Source: Granulicella sp. 5B5
Lineage (GTDB): Bacteria; Acidobacteriota; Terriglobia; Terriglobales; Acidobacteriaceae
DNA: 64,000 nucleotides
Assembly (NCBI RefSeq): GCF_014083945.1
Contig: NZ_CP046444.1
Location: 3,038,001 to 3,102,000 of the forward strand
Direction: 5' to 3'
The notes below the pieces were generated by a model. That model saw only the letters and a program-made list of their open reading frames with translations. It did no database searches and was not told the DNA's origin. A program made the translations under genes and the position numbers. This document shows, in pieces, positions 8,968 to 17,860 of this stretch (positions within the stretch are counted from its first letter, which is position 1; each line of letters begins with the position of its first letter).

Positions 8968-9924
8968 TCAGCGACCATGCTCCTCAAGGAACTTCTCCAC
9001 TTCGAGCGCTGCCATGCAACCGGAGCCTGCTGCGGTGATCGCCTGCCGATACCGACGGTCCTGCACATCTCCGCAGGCATAGACACCCGGAATCCGCTCG
9101 CCCATCAGTGTCACGAAGACGTTGTCTTCGGTCTTGATGTAGTCGTCGGCATCCAGGTCGATCTGTCCCTTGAACGCTGCGGCGTTCGGTGTATGGCCGA
9201 TGCCCAGGAACATAAAGCTGACGGGCAGCGTCCAGCGCTCGCCGGTCTTCTTGTTGAAGAGCTTCAATCCCTTGAGATCCTTCTCCTCAACGCCCAGGCA
9301 CTCTTCAACCAAGGTGTTATGCACGAACTCGATCTGCGGATGCGCAATTGCGCGTTCCAGCATGATCTTCGATGCGCGGAAGTTCTCGGTGCGGTTGATG
9401 ATCGTGACTTTGGTCGCGAAGCGCGTCAAAAACAGCGCTTCTTCCATCGCGGAGTCGCCGCCGCCGATCACGGCAATCTCTTTGCCGGAGGCAAAGAAGC
9501 CGTCGCACGTCGCGCACGAACTCACGCCGAAACCGATCAGCGCTTGCTCGCTTGGCAGCCCCAGCCAGCGTGCGCTCGCACCCGACGCGATGATGATCGT
9601 GCGAGAGAGCACAGTCTCCTTGCCGATCGTCAGTTCAAATGGCGACTTCGAAAGGTCCGCCGAGCTCAGGTGCGCCATCTTCAGCTCCGCGCCAAAACGT
9701 GTTGCCTGCTTCTTCATGTTTTCAATCAGCTCGGGGCCCTGCACTCCCTCCGGCCAGCCGGGGAAGTTCTCCACCAGAGTGGTGATGGAGAGTTGCCCGC
9801 CGGGCTCATGGCCCTCAAGCACGAGCGGCTTCAGGTTGGCGCGGCCAGTGTAGATGGCGGCGGTAAGTCCGGCGCAGCCGGAGCCCAGGATGACGGTGTC
9901 GCGTACGGTGGTTTGGTCGGACAT
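8968..9924 (-). CDS. trxB: Thioredoxin-disulfide reductase
   Basis: A 318-residue flavoprotein that reduces thioredoxin with NADPH. It shows the FAD-binding GSGCAGL motif (14-20), the redox-active CATC at 137-140, the NADPH-binding GGGDSA at 154-159 and the C-terminal FAD motif 'YACGDVQDRRYRQ'. The length is typical. It is transcribed away from the small gene at 10045. Identification is firm. Confidence 0.96.
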   Translation of the reverse strand: MSDQTTVRDTVILGSGCAGLTAAIYTGRANLKPLVLEGHEPGGQLSITTLVENFPGWPEGVQGPELIENMKKQATRFGAELKMAHLSSADLSKSPFELTIGKETVLSRTIIIASGASARWLGLPSEQALIGFGVSSCATCDGFFASGKEIAVIGGGDSAMEEALFLTRFATKVTIINRTENFRASKIMLERAIAHPQIEFVHNTLVEECLGVEEKDLKGLKLFNKKTGERWTLPVSFMFLGIGHTPNAAAFKGQIDLDADDYIKTEDNVFVTLMGERIPGVYACGDVQDRRYRQAITAAGSGCMAALEVEKFLEEHGR

Positions 9925-10044
9925 AGGTTGATTAGATTGTATCGGGTCAGCAACGATGCGAGGGTCTCGACACGAGATGCGGGTTCAGGACGTAAAATTG
10001 CTCCCTCTCGCATCGAGCTTCCCGTCTTTCGCATCTGCTCCTAT

Positions 10045-10245
10045 ATGGCTGATCTAGTGTTGGTATACGGAATGAGGTTGCTGCCGGCGGATGAAGTGGC
10101 AGCGGTGAAGGCGGCTCCTGTCGCCCTGAAGAACGGTAACGAGGCGCAGGTGACCATGCACATCCTCGAGGGCAGCCGTGAGCAGATTGAGTCTCAGCTG
10201 CGACACAGTATTGAGGCTTTCTTCGACTTCTACCCTGAAATTTAG
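10045..10245 (+). CDS. Small protein of unknown function (66 aa)
   Basis: A short frame between trxB and the next operon, with plausible protein composition and an amphipathic, Glu-rich C-terminal half ending 'AFFDFYPEI'. There is no signal peptide or recognised domain. No strong ribosome site precedes the ATG at 10045; an internal ATG at 10072 is an alternative. It is the natural occupant of a gap otherwise lacking a gene, but coding status rests on composition alone. Confidence 0.45.
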   Translation: MADLVLVYGMRLLPADEVAAVKAAPVALKNGNEAQVTMHILEGSREQIESQLRHSIEAFFDFYPEI

Positions 10246-10337
10246 GTGTGTTGTAATTTTCAGCCGTGATCTGGATTGGGACACGGCCAGCGACAGGCCC
10301 TCATCGCGACGAAGAACGCGGTGGAGGGCCTTTTGCG

Positions 10338-10982
10338 ATGGCACATGGCGCTGCGGTGGTGGTCTTTGGTATGTGGCTGGGCATCTCCTGTCCGGCGCAG
10401 CGGTTGCAGCCCCCGATCGCGCGCCCGGTGGCCGTCAGTGCCCCGCATGTCGATGCAGGCATTGGGGATGCGGTACGCAGCCTGACAGCGCGCGCGGGCC
10501 TCATCTTCGTGGGGCAGGTCATGGCTGTCCAACCTAACGGCGGCGTGGTCAACGTAGTGTTCCAGGTCGACCAGGTGCTGCAGGGCTCAGCCGGAGCCAC
10601 CTATACTCTGCACGAGTGGGCCGGTCTCTGGTCCGGAGGCCGGCAGCGCTATGTCCCCGGCCAGCGCGCCATGCTCTTCCTCCAGCCTCCCAACGCCGCC
10701 GGGTTGAGCTCCCCGGTAGATGATATGGAGGGCGTCGTACCTGTGGTGCCCATGGGTGCAGGCGCGTCCCCGTTGCTGGACGTCCGGAGGTTGGCAACCC
10801 GTGTGCAGCGAGCAGCCGGCTCGCCCATGTCTGGCGAGGCCGTCGCGTTGTCCGATGTCATATTGGGGATGCGGAACACAGCCGAGCCTCCCTTACGCAG
10901 CCTGCCTACCGGCTGGCTTCCGGCCCCGGTCCACAGACCGGTACCGATCATCACGCTAGGAGCAACGGATGTTGCGCGCTAG
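10338..10982 (+). CDS. Exported protein of unknown function (214 aa)
   Basis: Start chosen at 10338 because GGAGGG (10323-10328) lies nine bases upstream. A hydrophobic N-terminal segment (about residues 4-20) suggests export. The next ~90 residues have a beta-rich pattern ('LIFVGQV', 'VVNVVFQVDQVLQG', 'GQRAMLFL') loosely like netrin/TIMP-type OB folds; this resemblance is weak. The C-terminal part is Pro-rich. The gene overlaps the start of the 10969 gene by 14 bases, so the two are co-transcribed and probably act together at the cell surface. Confidence 0.7.
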   Translation: MAHGAAVVVFGMWLGISCPAQRLQPPIARPVAVSAPHVDAGIGDAVRSLTARAGLIFVGQVMAVQPNGGVVNVVFQVDQVLQGSAGATYTLHEWAGLWSGGRQRYVPGQRAMLFLQPPNAAGLSSPVDDMEGVVPVVPMGAGASPLLDVRRLATRVQRAAGSPMSGEAVALSDVILGMRNTAEPPLRSLPTGWLPAPVHRPVPIITLGATDVAR

Positions 10983-13269
10983 CCGCTTGCTTGCGTCCCT
11001 CGCATGGATGCTGCTGGTTACAACGGCGTGGGCCGGTGGACCGCGCTTCGTCACTGGCACTCAATATCCGATCGCTGGGCTCTTTATGGCCTTCTATACC
11101 CCGCAGGTCACGTACTCCACCGATGCCGGCACCTTGAGCTCGACCCTCACCCACGCGCAGTCCGATGCGATGGTCACCGCAGCCGCTCAGGTGTGGAACG
11201 TACCCACGGCGAGCCTCACTCTGTCGCAGAGCGGCGAACTCACCGAACACGTAAGCAGCGCCAATGCCTACTTTGATGGCACCAACATCGTCTTTCCCGC
11301 CGACGTGCAGGCAACCAACTATCTCCAGGTTCCCATTGCGGTCATCTATGACACCGATGGCAGCGTGACGGATCTACTTCTGGGTTCGGGTGCAAGCGAC
11401 CCCAGCGGCTGCCGCCAGAACGGCGTCACGGAGAGCGTTGATGGCTTCGGCGCAACCGGAACGATACAGCACGCTCTGCTGGTGCTGAACGGGCGCTGCA
11501 TCACCAGCGCGCCACAGTCGCTTACGCAGATGCAGTACCAGCTCATGCGAGCCTTCGGGCGCGTGCTGGGGCTGGCGTGGTCGCAGGTGAACGACAACGT
11601 GTTTACCGGCAGCTCGCAGCCGACAGCTATGCAGATGCAGAACTGGCCGGTGATGCACCCGATCGACGTGGTGTGTGGGCTTTATACCTACCAGTGCATG
11701 CAGAACCCATTTACTCTGCGGCCGGATGACCTGTCGGCGTTGGCGCTGCTGTATCCGGTGACAGCGACAAACTTGACGGCGGGCAAGACGATTAGCACGA
11801 CGAATGGAGCGTATGTCGAGGGCTGGACGTCGTTCCCGACGGAACAGGGCATGGACCTGCTGAATATGACCGTGACGCTGACCGAGGCCAGCGGGACGAT
11901 GTGGGAGAGCTGGCAGACGGTGTCGGGTATCAGTGGTGTAGCGTTCCAGGCCAATGGTGGCAATCCCGTGAGCGGTGCTGCGCCAGAGACCCAGAACAGC
12001 GGCGTGGTCTGGACAGAGCAAGAGGCGCAGTACGAGATGGGCGATGTCCCTGTACCTACCTCATGGGAAGGGATGCTGGTGCAGCCGGAGGCGATCAACC
12101 CGCTGTATACAGGCGAGTATTCGCTGGGGCCTTATGTTCGGACGCCGATGTCGATGGCTGGCGGCGCACCGAACTCGATCTCGCCGTTCGCGAATCCGGG
12201 TGTTCTGCAGGGGTTCTGGATCACGATGACGAACGAGCCTGCGAGCTGTTCCCCTGGCGATGATGGAACCGAGGCGAGTCCCGTAGCCGTCGATCCCAGC
12301 GGGTGGTGGAGCGGGTTGCTGTGCGGGCCGGGGCATAGCTCGTGGTGGAGCATGAGGGTGCAGGCGAACCGGACCTGGACGATCGAGACGACTGCACTGG
12401 ACGAGGACGGCGCGGCGACGGTGCGGAAGGCGCAGCCGGTGATCGGCGTGTGGAACAGCTCCGATCCGACGGGTACGTTGCCGACGGTGGCGAGCCAGGC
12501 AACGGCGATGAATGCCATGTCACTGGGTGTGACGCAACTGCGGATGCCGGCAACGGCGGTCGCCAGCAGCTATCGGTTTGTGGTGGCGGACCAGTTTGGG
12601 GGCGGCAGGCCGGACTTTGCCTATCAGGCTCGGGTTTTGTATGCCGATAGCGTATCGCCCGCAACTGTGGGGCTGAGCGGTGGGACGATCACTATCACCG
12701 GGGTCGGCTTTCGGCAGGGAAATGAGGTGCTGGTGAATGGTGTGCGTGCGCAGGTGGTGAGTTGGAGCGCGACGCAGATTGTGGCCACGGCGCCGTCGCA
12801 GAGCAGTGCAGGAGCGGGTGTGCAACCGGTGGATGTGGAGGTGCTCGATGCCAGCACTGGTGGCTCGACGGATATCTCGGGGGTGTTCACTTATGCGTCA
12901 GCTGTGGTGGTGGTGGCGGGGCTACCGGCGGAGATCACTGCCGTCAGTGGCGCGGGGCAGAGCGTGTATGTCGGCACGGCGCTGAACCCGGTGGTGCTGC
13001 AGGTGAGCGACAGCAACGGCAACCCGGTGAGCGGCGCGACTGTGAATGTGTACCAGACGGTGTATGCCTGGGAGGGCACGTGCGCGGCTAAGGGGCCTTG
13101 CGCTTCTGCCCCGGTGCTGAAGACCCAGAAGGCTACGATGACGTCCGATGCCAATGGGCATGTGTCTGTGACGCCGCTGACGGTTTCCGGGCAGCCGCAG
13201 GTGGTGGAGATGGCGGTGAGCTCGGGAGCTACTGGATTTGTGAGTTTATCGCTGGTGATTGCGCCTTAG
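10969..13269 (+). CDS. Secreted matrixin-like pseudo-protease with IPT/TIG and Ig-like domains
   Basis: A 766-residue exported protein with AGGAG at 10958-10962 and a signal peptide ending about residue 23. Residues ~40-260 have matrixin (M10) layout: an inhibitor-like N-part, 'QVWNVPTASLTL', and the metal-site region 'RAFGRVLGLAWS' at 194. In active enzymes this reads HExxHxxGxxH; here Arg194, Ala195, Arg198 and Trp204 replace all ligands and the catalytic Glu, so it should not be a zinc protease. An IPT/TIG domain follows (about 560-645, 'GGTITITGVGFRQGNEVLVNG'), then an Ig-like Big_1-type domain to the end. It is probably a cell-surface adhesin or binding protein. Confidence 0.8.
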   Translation: MLRASRLLASLAWMLLVTTAWAGGPRFVTGTQYPIAGLFMAFYTPQVTYSTDAGTLSSTLTHAQSDAMVTAAAQVWNVPTASLTLSQSGELTEHVSSANAYFDGTNIVFPADVQATNYLQVPIAVIYDTDGSVTDLLLGSGASDPSGCRQNGVTESVDGFGATGTIQHALLVLNGRCITSAPQSLTQMQYQLMRAFGRVLGLAWSQVNDNVFTGSSQPTAMQMQNWPVMHPIDVVCGLYTYQCMQNPFTLRPDDLSALALLYPVTATNLTAGKTISTTNGAYVEGWTSFPTEQGMDLLNMTVTLTEASGTMWESWQTVSGISGVAFQANGGNPVSGAAPETQNSGVVWTEQEAQYEMGDVPVPTSWEGMLVQPEAINPLYTGEYSLGPYVRTPMSMAGGAPNSISPFANPGVLQGFWITMTNEPASCSPGDDGTEASPVAVDPSGWWSGLLCGPGHSSWWSMRVQANRTWTIETTALDEDGAATVRKAQPVIGVWNSSDPTGTLPTVASQATAMNAMSLGVTQLRMPATAVASSYRFVVADQFGGGRPDFAYQARVLYADSVSPATVGLSGGTITITGVGFRQGNEVLVNGVRAQVVSWSATQIVATAPSQSSAGAGVQPVDVEVLDASTGGSTDISGVFTYASAVVVVAGLPAEITAVSGAGQSVYVGTALNPVVLQVSDSNGNPVSGATVNVYQTVYAWEGTCAAKGPCASAPVLKTQKATMTSDANGHVSVTPLTVSGQPQVVEMAVSSGATGFVSLSLVIAP

Positions 13270-13545
13270 GGATACCCCTCCCCCCTCCCTATGTAGCGGA
13301 GGTATCTAGCAGAATCAGCGACTTACGGGGTGATCCCGAGGGTAAGTGGCTGATTCTGTATATGGTTACGGGTATGATATGGGAAATAAAGGGGATAGTG
13401 GGTAGAGGATAGAGCGAGCTGGGGCGGGTTTGCTGCTTCAGTTGCCAGTTTGCCAGTTACCCAGTGAACCAGTTCTTTCCCTAGTTTCAGTATAGAAGGT
13501 GGAGATGGGGAAAGTGTTTTTGGTTTGTGGGTGTAAGTGGATTGG
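13270..13545 (-). repeat. Dispersed repeat A, copy 2 (inverted)
   Basis: Reverse-complement counterpart of 2070-2350, starting right after the stop codon of the matrixin-like gene. The core holds a nearly perfect hairpin (13311-13326 against 13342-13357, one mismatch). The order of blocks is the same as in copy 1, with small insertions and deletions. Confidence 0.85.
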
Positions 13546-13591
13546 ATTGTTCGGTTTGCATGGTGGAGGCAGGGTTGGGTGGTTGACAGCA

Positions 13592-13632
13592 AAAAAGGCG
13601 ACGGCAGCCGGGTGGGCTGCCGTCGCCTTTTT
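13592..13632. terminator. Bidirectional terminator between convergent genes
   Basis: A perfect 18-bp stem (aaaaaggcgacggcagcc and its complement) with a 5-base loop, flanked by A-run and T-run, so it can end transcripts on either strand. It lies between the matrixin-like gene with repeat A and the convergent sugar transporter gene, whose stop is at 13650. Confidence 0.93.
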
Positions 13633-13649
13633 ATCAGGATTGAAGTTGG

Positions 13650-15005
13650 TTAGTAAGGCTCGACGGGGAGGAGGGAGTCGCGGGCCGGAGGGCGCTTGAT
13701 GGATGCGATGCCGTAGGAGGCGATGTAGACATAGCAGAGGGCCGGGATGACGAAGGCGTGGTGGAGACCGATCTTGTCGGCGAGGAAACCGGTGAGCTCG
13801 GGGATGATCGCTCCGCCGAGGATGGCGGCGATGAGCAGGCTGGAGCCCTTGCTGGTGAGCGGGCCGAGGTCCTGGATGCCGAGCGTGAAGATGGACGGGA
13901 ACATGATGGAGTTGCAGAAGCCGACGAAGAGCAGAGCGAACATCGCAACATGGCCGAAGGTGAGGATGGAGGTGACCGTCAGCAGGAAGGCGCAGATGGC
14001 AGCGGTGCCAAGCACGGGGCCGGTGCGGACCTTCTGGAGGACGCCGGAGCCGATGAAGCGGCCGGTCATCGCGCCACCCCAGTAGACCATGAGGTAGTTG
14101 GCGGCGACCTTTTCAGGCAGAGCGCCGATGTTGGAGAGGCCCATGTAGTTGACGAGGAGGCTGCCGATGGCGACCTCCGCACCGACGTAGGTGAAGATGC
14201 CGAGGGCGCCGAAGAGGAGCCAGGGGTGGCGCCAGATGGTGTCGGGCTTGGAGAGAGCTTCGGCGAAGGCGCCGGGGCGGAAGTCCTGGGTGAGATCGGT
14301 CTGGCCGGTCTGCGGCTTGAGCTTGATGACGGCCAGCGCGATGGCGAGCAGGACGAGCGTGACCGTGATGACGATGTAAGGCAGCGTGACGGTGTGGGCC
14401 TGGACCTGGCGGTACTCCTGCAACGCGGCGGCGGAGAGGGAGTGCATCTTGTCGGGCGAGAGCTGGGTGGCTCCGCCGAGGATGAGGAGGCCGCCGATGA
14501 ACGGCGCGATGAAGGTGCCGAAGGAGTTGAAGGCCTGCGCGAGGTTGAGGCGGCTGGCCGCGCCCGCTGCTGGACCGATGACGGTAACGTAGGGGTTCAC
14601 GGCGACCTGGACGATGGTCATTCCGGCGGCGAGGACGATGAGCGCGCCGAGGAAGACAGGGAAGAGCGCGAGATAGGCCGCGGGCAGGAAGCCGCAGGCC
14701 CCGGCTGCCATGACGAGCAGGCCGATGACCATGGCCTTCTTGTAACCGACCTTCTCCACGAGCTTGCCACCGGGGTAGCTGAAGATGAAGTAGGAGGAGA
14801 AGAAGGCAAACTGCACGAGAAGCACTTCGGCGTAGTTGAGCTCGAAGATGGACTTGAGGTGCGGGATGACGATGTCGTTGAGGCAGGTGAGGAAGCCGAC
14901 CATGAAGAAGAGCGCGGTGGCTACGGACATCGCGCGGGTGTCGGTCTTGATGGTCGAGTCGGCCATGTAGCCGGGGGCGCTTACGTTGCGAACGGGAACG
15001 GCCAA
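13650..15005 (-). CDS. FucP/GluP-type sugar:H+ symporter (MFS)
   Basis: A 451-residue major facilitator protein with about twelve hydrophobic segments. The N-terminal region (FFMVGFLTCLNDIVIPHLK, about 33-51) and 'VNPYVTVIGP' with 'LNLAQAFNSFGTFIAP' are typical of the FucP/GluP/HexT group, which imports fucose, glucose or galactose with protons. The substrate cannot be read from the sequence. No fucose catabolic gene is adjacent; the gal operon is 13 kb away. Upstream on the same strand is a truncated secreted protein. Confidence 0.88.
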   Translation of the reverse strand: MAVPVRNVSAPGYMADSTIKTDTRAMSVATALFFMVGFLTCLNDIVIPHLKSIFELNYAEVLLVQFAFFSSYFIFSYPGGKLVEKVGYKKAMVIGLLVMAAGACGFLPAAYLALFPVFLGALIVLAAGMTIVQVAVNPYVTVIGPAAGAASRLNLAQAFNSFGTFIAPFIGGLLILGGATQLSPDKMHSLSAAALQEYRQVQAHTVTLPYIVITVTLVLLAIALAVIKLKPQTGQTDLTQDFRPGAFAEALSKPDTIWRHPWLLFGALGIFTYVGAEVAIGSLLVNYMGLSNIGALPEKVAANYLMVYWGGAMTGRFIGSGVLQKVRTGPVLGTAAICAFLLTVTSILTFGHVAMFALLFVGFCNSIMFPSIFTLGIQDLGPLTSKGSSLLIAAILGGAIIPELTGFLADKIGLHHAFVIPALCYVYIASYGIASIKRPPARDSLLPVEPY

Positions 15006-15095
15006 GTGATGCTCCTTCGGAAAAAGCCTACGGTATCAGAATACGTGTTGTTTTGGCGTGGAGCGAGTGGCGGGTTTCAATGGGGGATTGGGGGG

Positions 15096-15476
15096 CTAAA
15101 GTGCTGCTGTGCTGGAACGTCCGGGGTACGCTCGCGCCTTTGGCGCATCGCTGCGGCAGACGCAGGTCTCTCCACTACGGCGCAAACGCGCGCCTCCGGT
15201 CGAGATGACACATCTGAGGGAGTACAAAGCGTTGTCGAGAGGATGGTTGCCGCTGGTGGCATGGGGGAACTCGAGGACGGCGTAGGGCTGGCCGCCAGCG
15301 TAGGAGGCGCGCGTCATGACGTCGAGACGGAGGGCGTCGATGCGGAGAGTGAGCTGCGGGCTGGTGAGTTGGATTCCGCTGGAGGTGTGAGCGTTGGCGG
15401 GGAGTTGTGCGGCTAAGGGAAGAGCGGCGGCGAGGACAAACGTTTGTAGCGAGAGGCGGAGCGAACGATGTGACAT
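15096..15476 (-). CDS. Truncated secreted protein ending in a dispersed repeat
   Basis: A 126-residue frame with a good signal peptide (ending 'QLPANA') and about 60 residues of ordinary-looking sequence. The last ~38 residues are translated from repeat B (15123-15216), as seen from the Arg/Ser/Cys-rich end 'CVCRSDAPKARAYPG'. It is therefore probably the N-terminal stump of a longer exported protein, perhaps a glycoside hydrolase given the sugar transporter beside it, but the family is not recognisable. Whether it is still expressed is unknown. Confidence 0.5.
   Translation of the reverse strand: MSHRSLRLSLQTFVLAAALPLAAQLPANAHTSSGIQLTSPQLTLRIDALRLDVMTRASYAGGQPYAVLEFPHATSGNHPLDNALYSLRCVISTGGARLRRSGETCVCRSDAPKARAYPGRSSTAAL
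15123..15216 (-). repeat. Dispersed repeat B
   Basis: The reverse complement reads 'cagatgtgtcatctcgaccg', then 'ggagagacctgcgtctgccg', then 'gcgccaaaggcgcgagcgta'. The same succession occurs on the plus strand at 59537-59640, and its last module recurs at 27340-27375 (minus) and 61813-61845 (plus). Confidence 0.85.
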
Positions 15477-15541
15477 AGCCCCATCATGGTATCTCGCGTT
15501 TGACTCGTTGTGCGCGGCACCTCATTCATTGTGGACGCAGA

Positions 15542-16531
15542 CTATTTGAGGAACTGGGTGGTATAGCCAAGTGTGGGGTCGATGGGTTGTTTGATGACGC
15601 CGAGGGAGTAGAGCTGGTCGGCGGTGGTCTTCCAGCGAGCTGGATCGAACTGGCCGATATGCGCGCCCGTGGTGTCGTCGCCGGTGACGAAGTTTCCGGA
15701 CTTGAGGGTCTTGTAGCTGTACTCGGCCCAATCGGGGCTCATGGCGGGGTTGAGCTTTTCGATGAGGGCGTTAGCGGGGCCGGGGTCGCGCATGTACTCC
15801 TGCCAGCCGTGGATGGAGGCGCGGACGAACCTGGCGACGATGTCAGGGTGTTGTTTTGCGTAGTCCGCGGAGGTGAAGAAGACGCGGTAGGGGTCGTAGC
15901 CAGCGTCGCGATTGAGCAGCATGCGTGCGGGGGCGCCACCCTTGTTGGCGAAGTAGGGCTCGGAGGTGAGGAAGCCCTGCTGGATGTAGTTGGGGTCCTG
16001 AATGAAGCTGGCTACGGAGAAGGTTGCGGGGACCTCGTGGACGTTATTGAGGTGGTACTTGTGCACGAGGAACTCCCACCAGGTTGAGCCGGGTTTTACG
16101 GCGATGGTATGGCCGTTGAGATCGGTCCAGGTGTGCACGGGTGAGTTCTGGTGGAGGAGTATTCCCTGGGGGTCGTGCTGCATGGTGGCGCCAATCGCGA
16201 TGATGGGCTCGTGTGAGTTGGCGATCGCTTCGAGGATGTGGTCGGATGATTGCATTCCGAACTGGATCTTGCCGCTGGCGATCAGGGCGTCGGTGGAGGT
16301 GTATGGCCCGCCGGGGAGGATGGTGACGTCGAGGCCTTCGGCTTTGTAGTAGCCCTTGACCAGCGCCGTGTAGAAGCCGCCGTGCTCAGGCTGAGGATAC
16401 CAGTCGGTCTGGAAGGCGACGGGAGTGAGGCCGGAGATGTCAGTTTGTTTGTGGCAGCCGGCAAGGCAGAATGCGAGAAACGCGAAGAGGGCGAGCCTGG
16501 TTCCGTAGCGGTGTGCAGGGTGGGAGCTCAT
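15542..16531 (-). CDS. ABC transporter substrate-binding lipoprotein (NMT1/THI5-like)
   Basis: A 329-residue periplasmic binding protein with a lipobox (CLAGC, lipidated Cys26). The segment 'TDWYPQPEHGGFYTA' (about 42-56) and 'KGYYKAEGLDVTI' match the NMT1/THI5-like group, whose members bind pyrimidines, riboflavin, taurine, sulfonates or nitrate. No other binding protein is in the cluster, so it most likely feeds the ATPase and permease at 22383-23941, although it lies on the other strand. It is 30 bp downstream of the amidase and probably co-transcribed with it. Confidence 0.88.
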   Translation of the reverse strand: MSSHPAHRYGTRLALFAFLAFCLAGCHKQTDISGLTPVAFQTDWYPQPEHGGFYTALVKGYYKAEGLDVTILPGGPYTSTDALIASGKIQFGMQSSDHILEAIANSHEPIIAIGATMQHDPQGILLHQNSPVHTWTDLNGHTIAVKPGSTWWEFLVHKYHLNNVHEVPATFSVASFIQDPNYIQQGFLTSEPYFANKGGAPARMLLNRDAGYDPYRVFFTSADYAKQHPDIVARFVRASIHGWQEYMRDPGPANALIEKLNPAMSPDWAEYSYKTLKSGNFVTGDDTTGAHIGQFDPARWKTTADQLYSLGVIKQPIDPTLGYTTQFLK

Positions 16532-16561
16532 GCTTGCAGCGTAGCAAACTTTTTGCGTGGC

Positions 16562-17836
16562 CTAGAGAGCGAAGGCCGGTAGATTCGCGCTGAGGGCGAG
16601 GAGTTCTGCATCGTGGCCTATGGGAGCGACGAGCTGCATGCCGCCGGGAAGCGTGACTACGGGCAGGCCGCAGAGGCTGATGGGGACGGTGTAGCGGAGG
16701 ATGCGGGTGCGGGTTTGAGTGTGGTCGTCTGCTGCGAGCAAGGCTTGCATGGGCGCACAGGGTAGCAGCAGGTAATCAAAATGTTTGAAGAGAGCGTTGG
16801 CCGTGGCGCGGAAGAGTTGCAGGCGTGCGCGAAGGGATGCGATTTCATCGTTCGATATGGATGCACCCCAGGTAAGGCGCTCGGCGATCATGGGTTCGAA
16901 GTGAAGGAAGTAGCCGCGGTGCAGAGCTGCGGCTTCGCTGGCCTGGATGGGGGCGAAGATATCGATGGCGTCGTGCCAGGGTGCCGCGTCAAAGCGTTCG
17001 AGTGTGGTCCCTTGTTGGGCGAGCAGCGATTGCCAGCGATCGAGTCCGGCGAGGATGGCTGGCTCAGCGTCGTGGAGGAAAGCCTCGCCGGGTATGCCGA
17101 TGCGCAGTGATGCGAGTGACGGCGCTGTGGCAAAAGGGAGATCGAAGAGAGCGTTGCCGAGGAGTGGGCCGTCGGAGAGATTGCGGTAGAGCCAGCCGAG
17201 GGTATCAAAGGAGGCGGCGAGGTGTGCGCCTCCGCGCCACAGAGCCGCAGTGTTGAGCGAGAGCGACGAGCGGTAGCCGCAGAGTCCACAGAGAGCGGCT
17301 GGAACCCTGATGGAGCCGCCGGTGTCGGTGCCGATGGCGGCGAGTGCGGAGCCTTCCTGCACGCTGGCTGCGGCTCCGCTGGAAGAGCCACCGGTGAGGC
17401 GTGCGGGGTCGTCTGGTTGGAGGCAATCGCCGAAGTCGCGGCTCTGGCCGGTGATGCCGTAGGCAAGTTGGTGCAGGTGTGTCTTGCCGGTGATGATCGC
17501 TCCGGCAGAACGGAGCCTTGCCGCGACAGCAGAATCAGTCGGAGCGATGCCGTGGTGTTCGCGGTAGAAGAGCGAGCCGCATGAGGTTGGAAAGCCGGCC
17601 AGGTCGAAGCAGTCTTTTAGCGAGATGGGGATGCCCCAGAGTGGTTGGGTGTCGATGTCTTCGTGGCGGAGATTTGCGGCCTGCTCGCGCGACCATGCGG
17701 CGTTCTGCGCGAGGTAGACGTTGTGGCCTGCGTTGCTGTTGGCATGTTGGAGCACGCGCCCGAGCTCAGTGATGGGATCGGTAGTGTTGTTGCGGTAATG
17801 CTCGCGAAGCGAAGTGATGCTAATGCCGGAAGACAT
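16562..17836 (-). CDS. Amidase (amidase-signature family, AtzE-like)
   Basis: A 424-residue amide hydrolase of the Ser-cisSer-Lys class. The Lys is in 'ISLKDCF' (Lys74), the cis-Ser in 'GGSSSG' (149-154) and the nucleophile in 'DTGGSIRVPA' (Ser175). The length and N-terminal layout fit the AtzE/1-carboxybiuret-hydrolase and oxalurate-type group better than GatA, and the AtzH-like gene at 24775 supports that. No AtzG-like small subunit was found. It is divergent from the deaminase at 17861 with only 24 bp between them. The substrate is unknown. Confidence 0.85.
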   Translation of the reverse strand: MSSGISITSLREHYRNNTTDPITELGRVLQHANSNAGHNVYLAQNAAWSREQAANLRHEDIDTQPLWGIPISLKDCFDLAGFPTSCGSLFYREHHGIAPTDSAVAARLRSAGAIITGKTHLHQLAYGITGQSRDFGDCLQPDDPARLTGGSSSGAAASVQEGSALAAIGTDTGGSIRVPAALCGLCGYRSSLSLNTAALWRGGAHLAASFDTLGWLYRNLSDGPLLGNALFDLPFATAPSLASLRIGIPGEAFLHDAEPAILAGLDRWQSLLAQQGTTLERFDAAPWHDAIDIFAPIQASEAAALHRGYFLHFEPMIAERLTWGASISNDEIASLRARLQLFRATANALFKHFDYLLLPCAPMQALLAADDHTQTRTRILRYTVPISLCGLPVVTLPGGMQLVAPIGHDAELLALSANLPAFAL

Positions 17837-17860
17837 GCGGCGATTGTAACGGTGGTGCCG

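Noticed and set aside
8323-10044. Long plus-strand frame opposite the secreted protein and trxB
   Set aside because: Only its last 66 codons (10045-10245) lie outside known genes; the rest is a shadow of trxB and the 7794 gene.
13758-15416. 552-codon frame antisense to the sugar transporter
   Set aside because: Composition is Glu/Asp/Gly-rich without any domain, and it lies opposite a clear MFS transporter.
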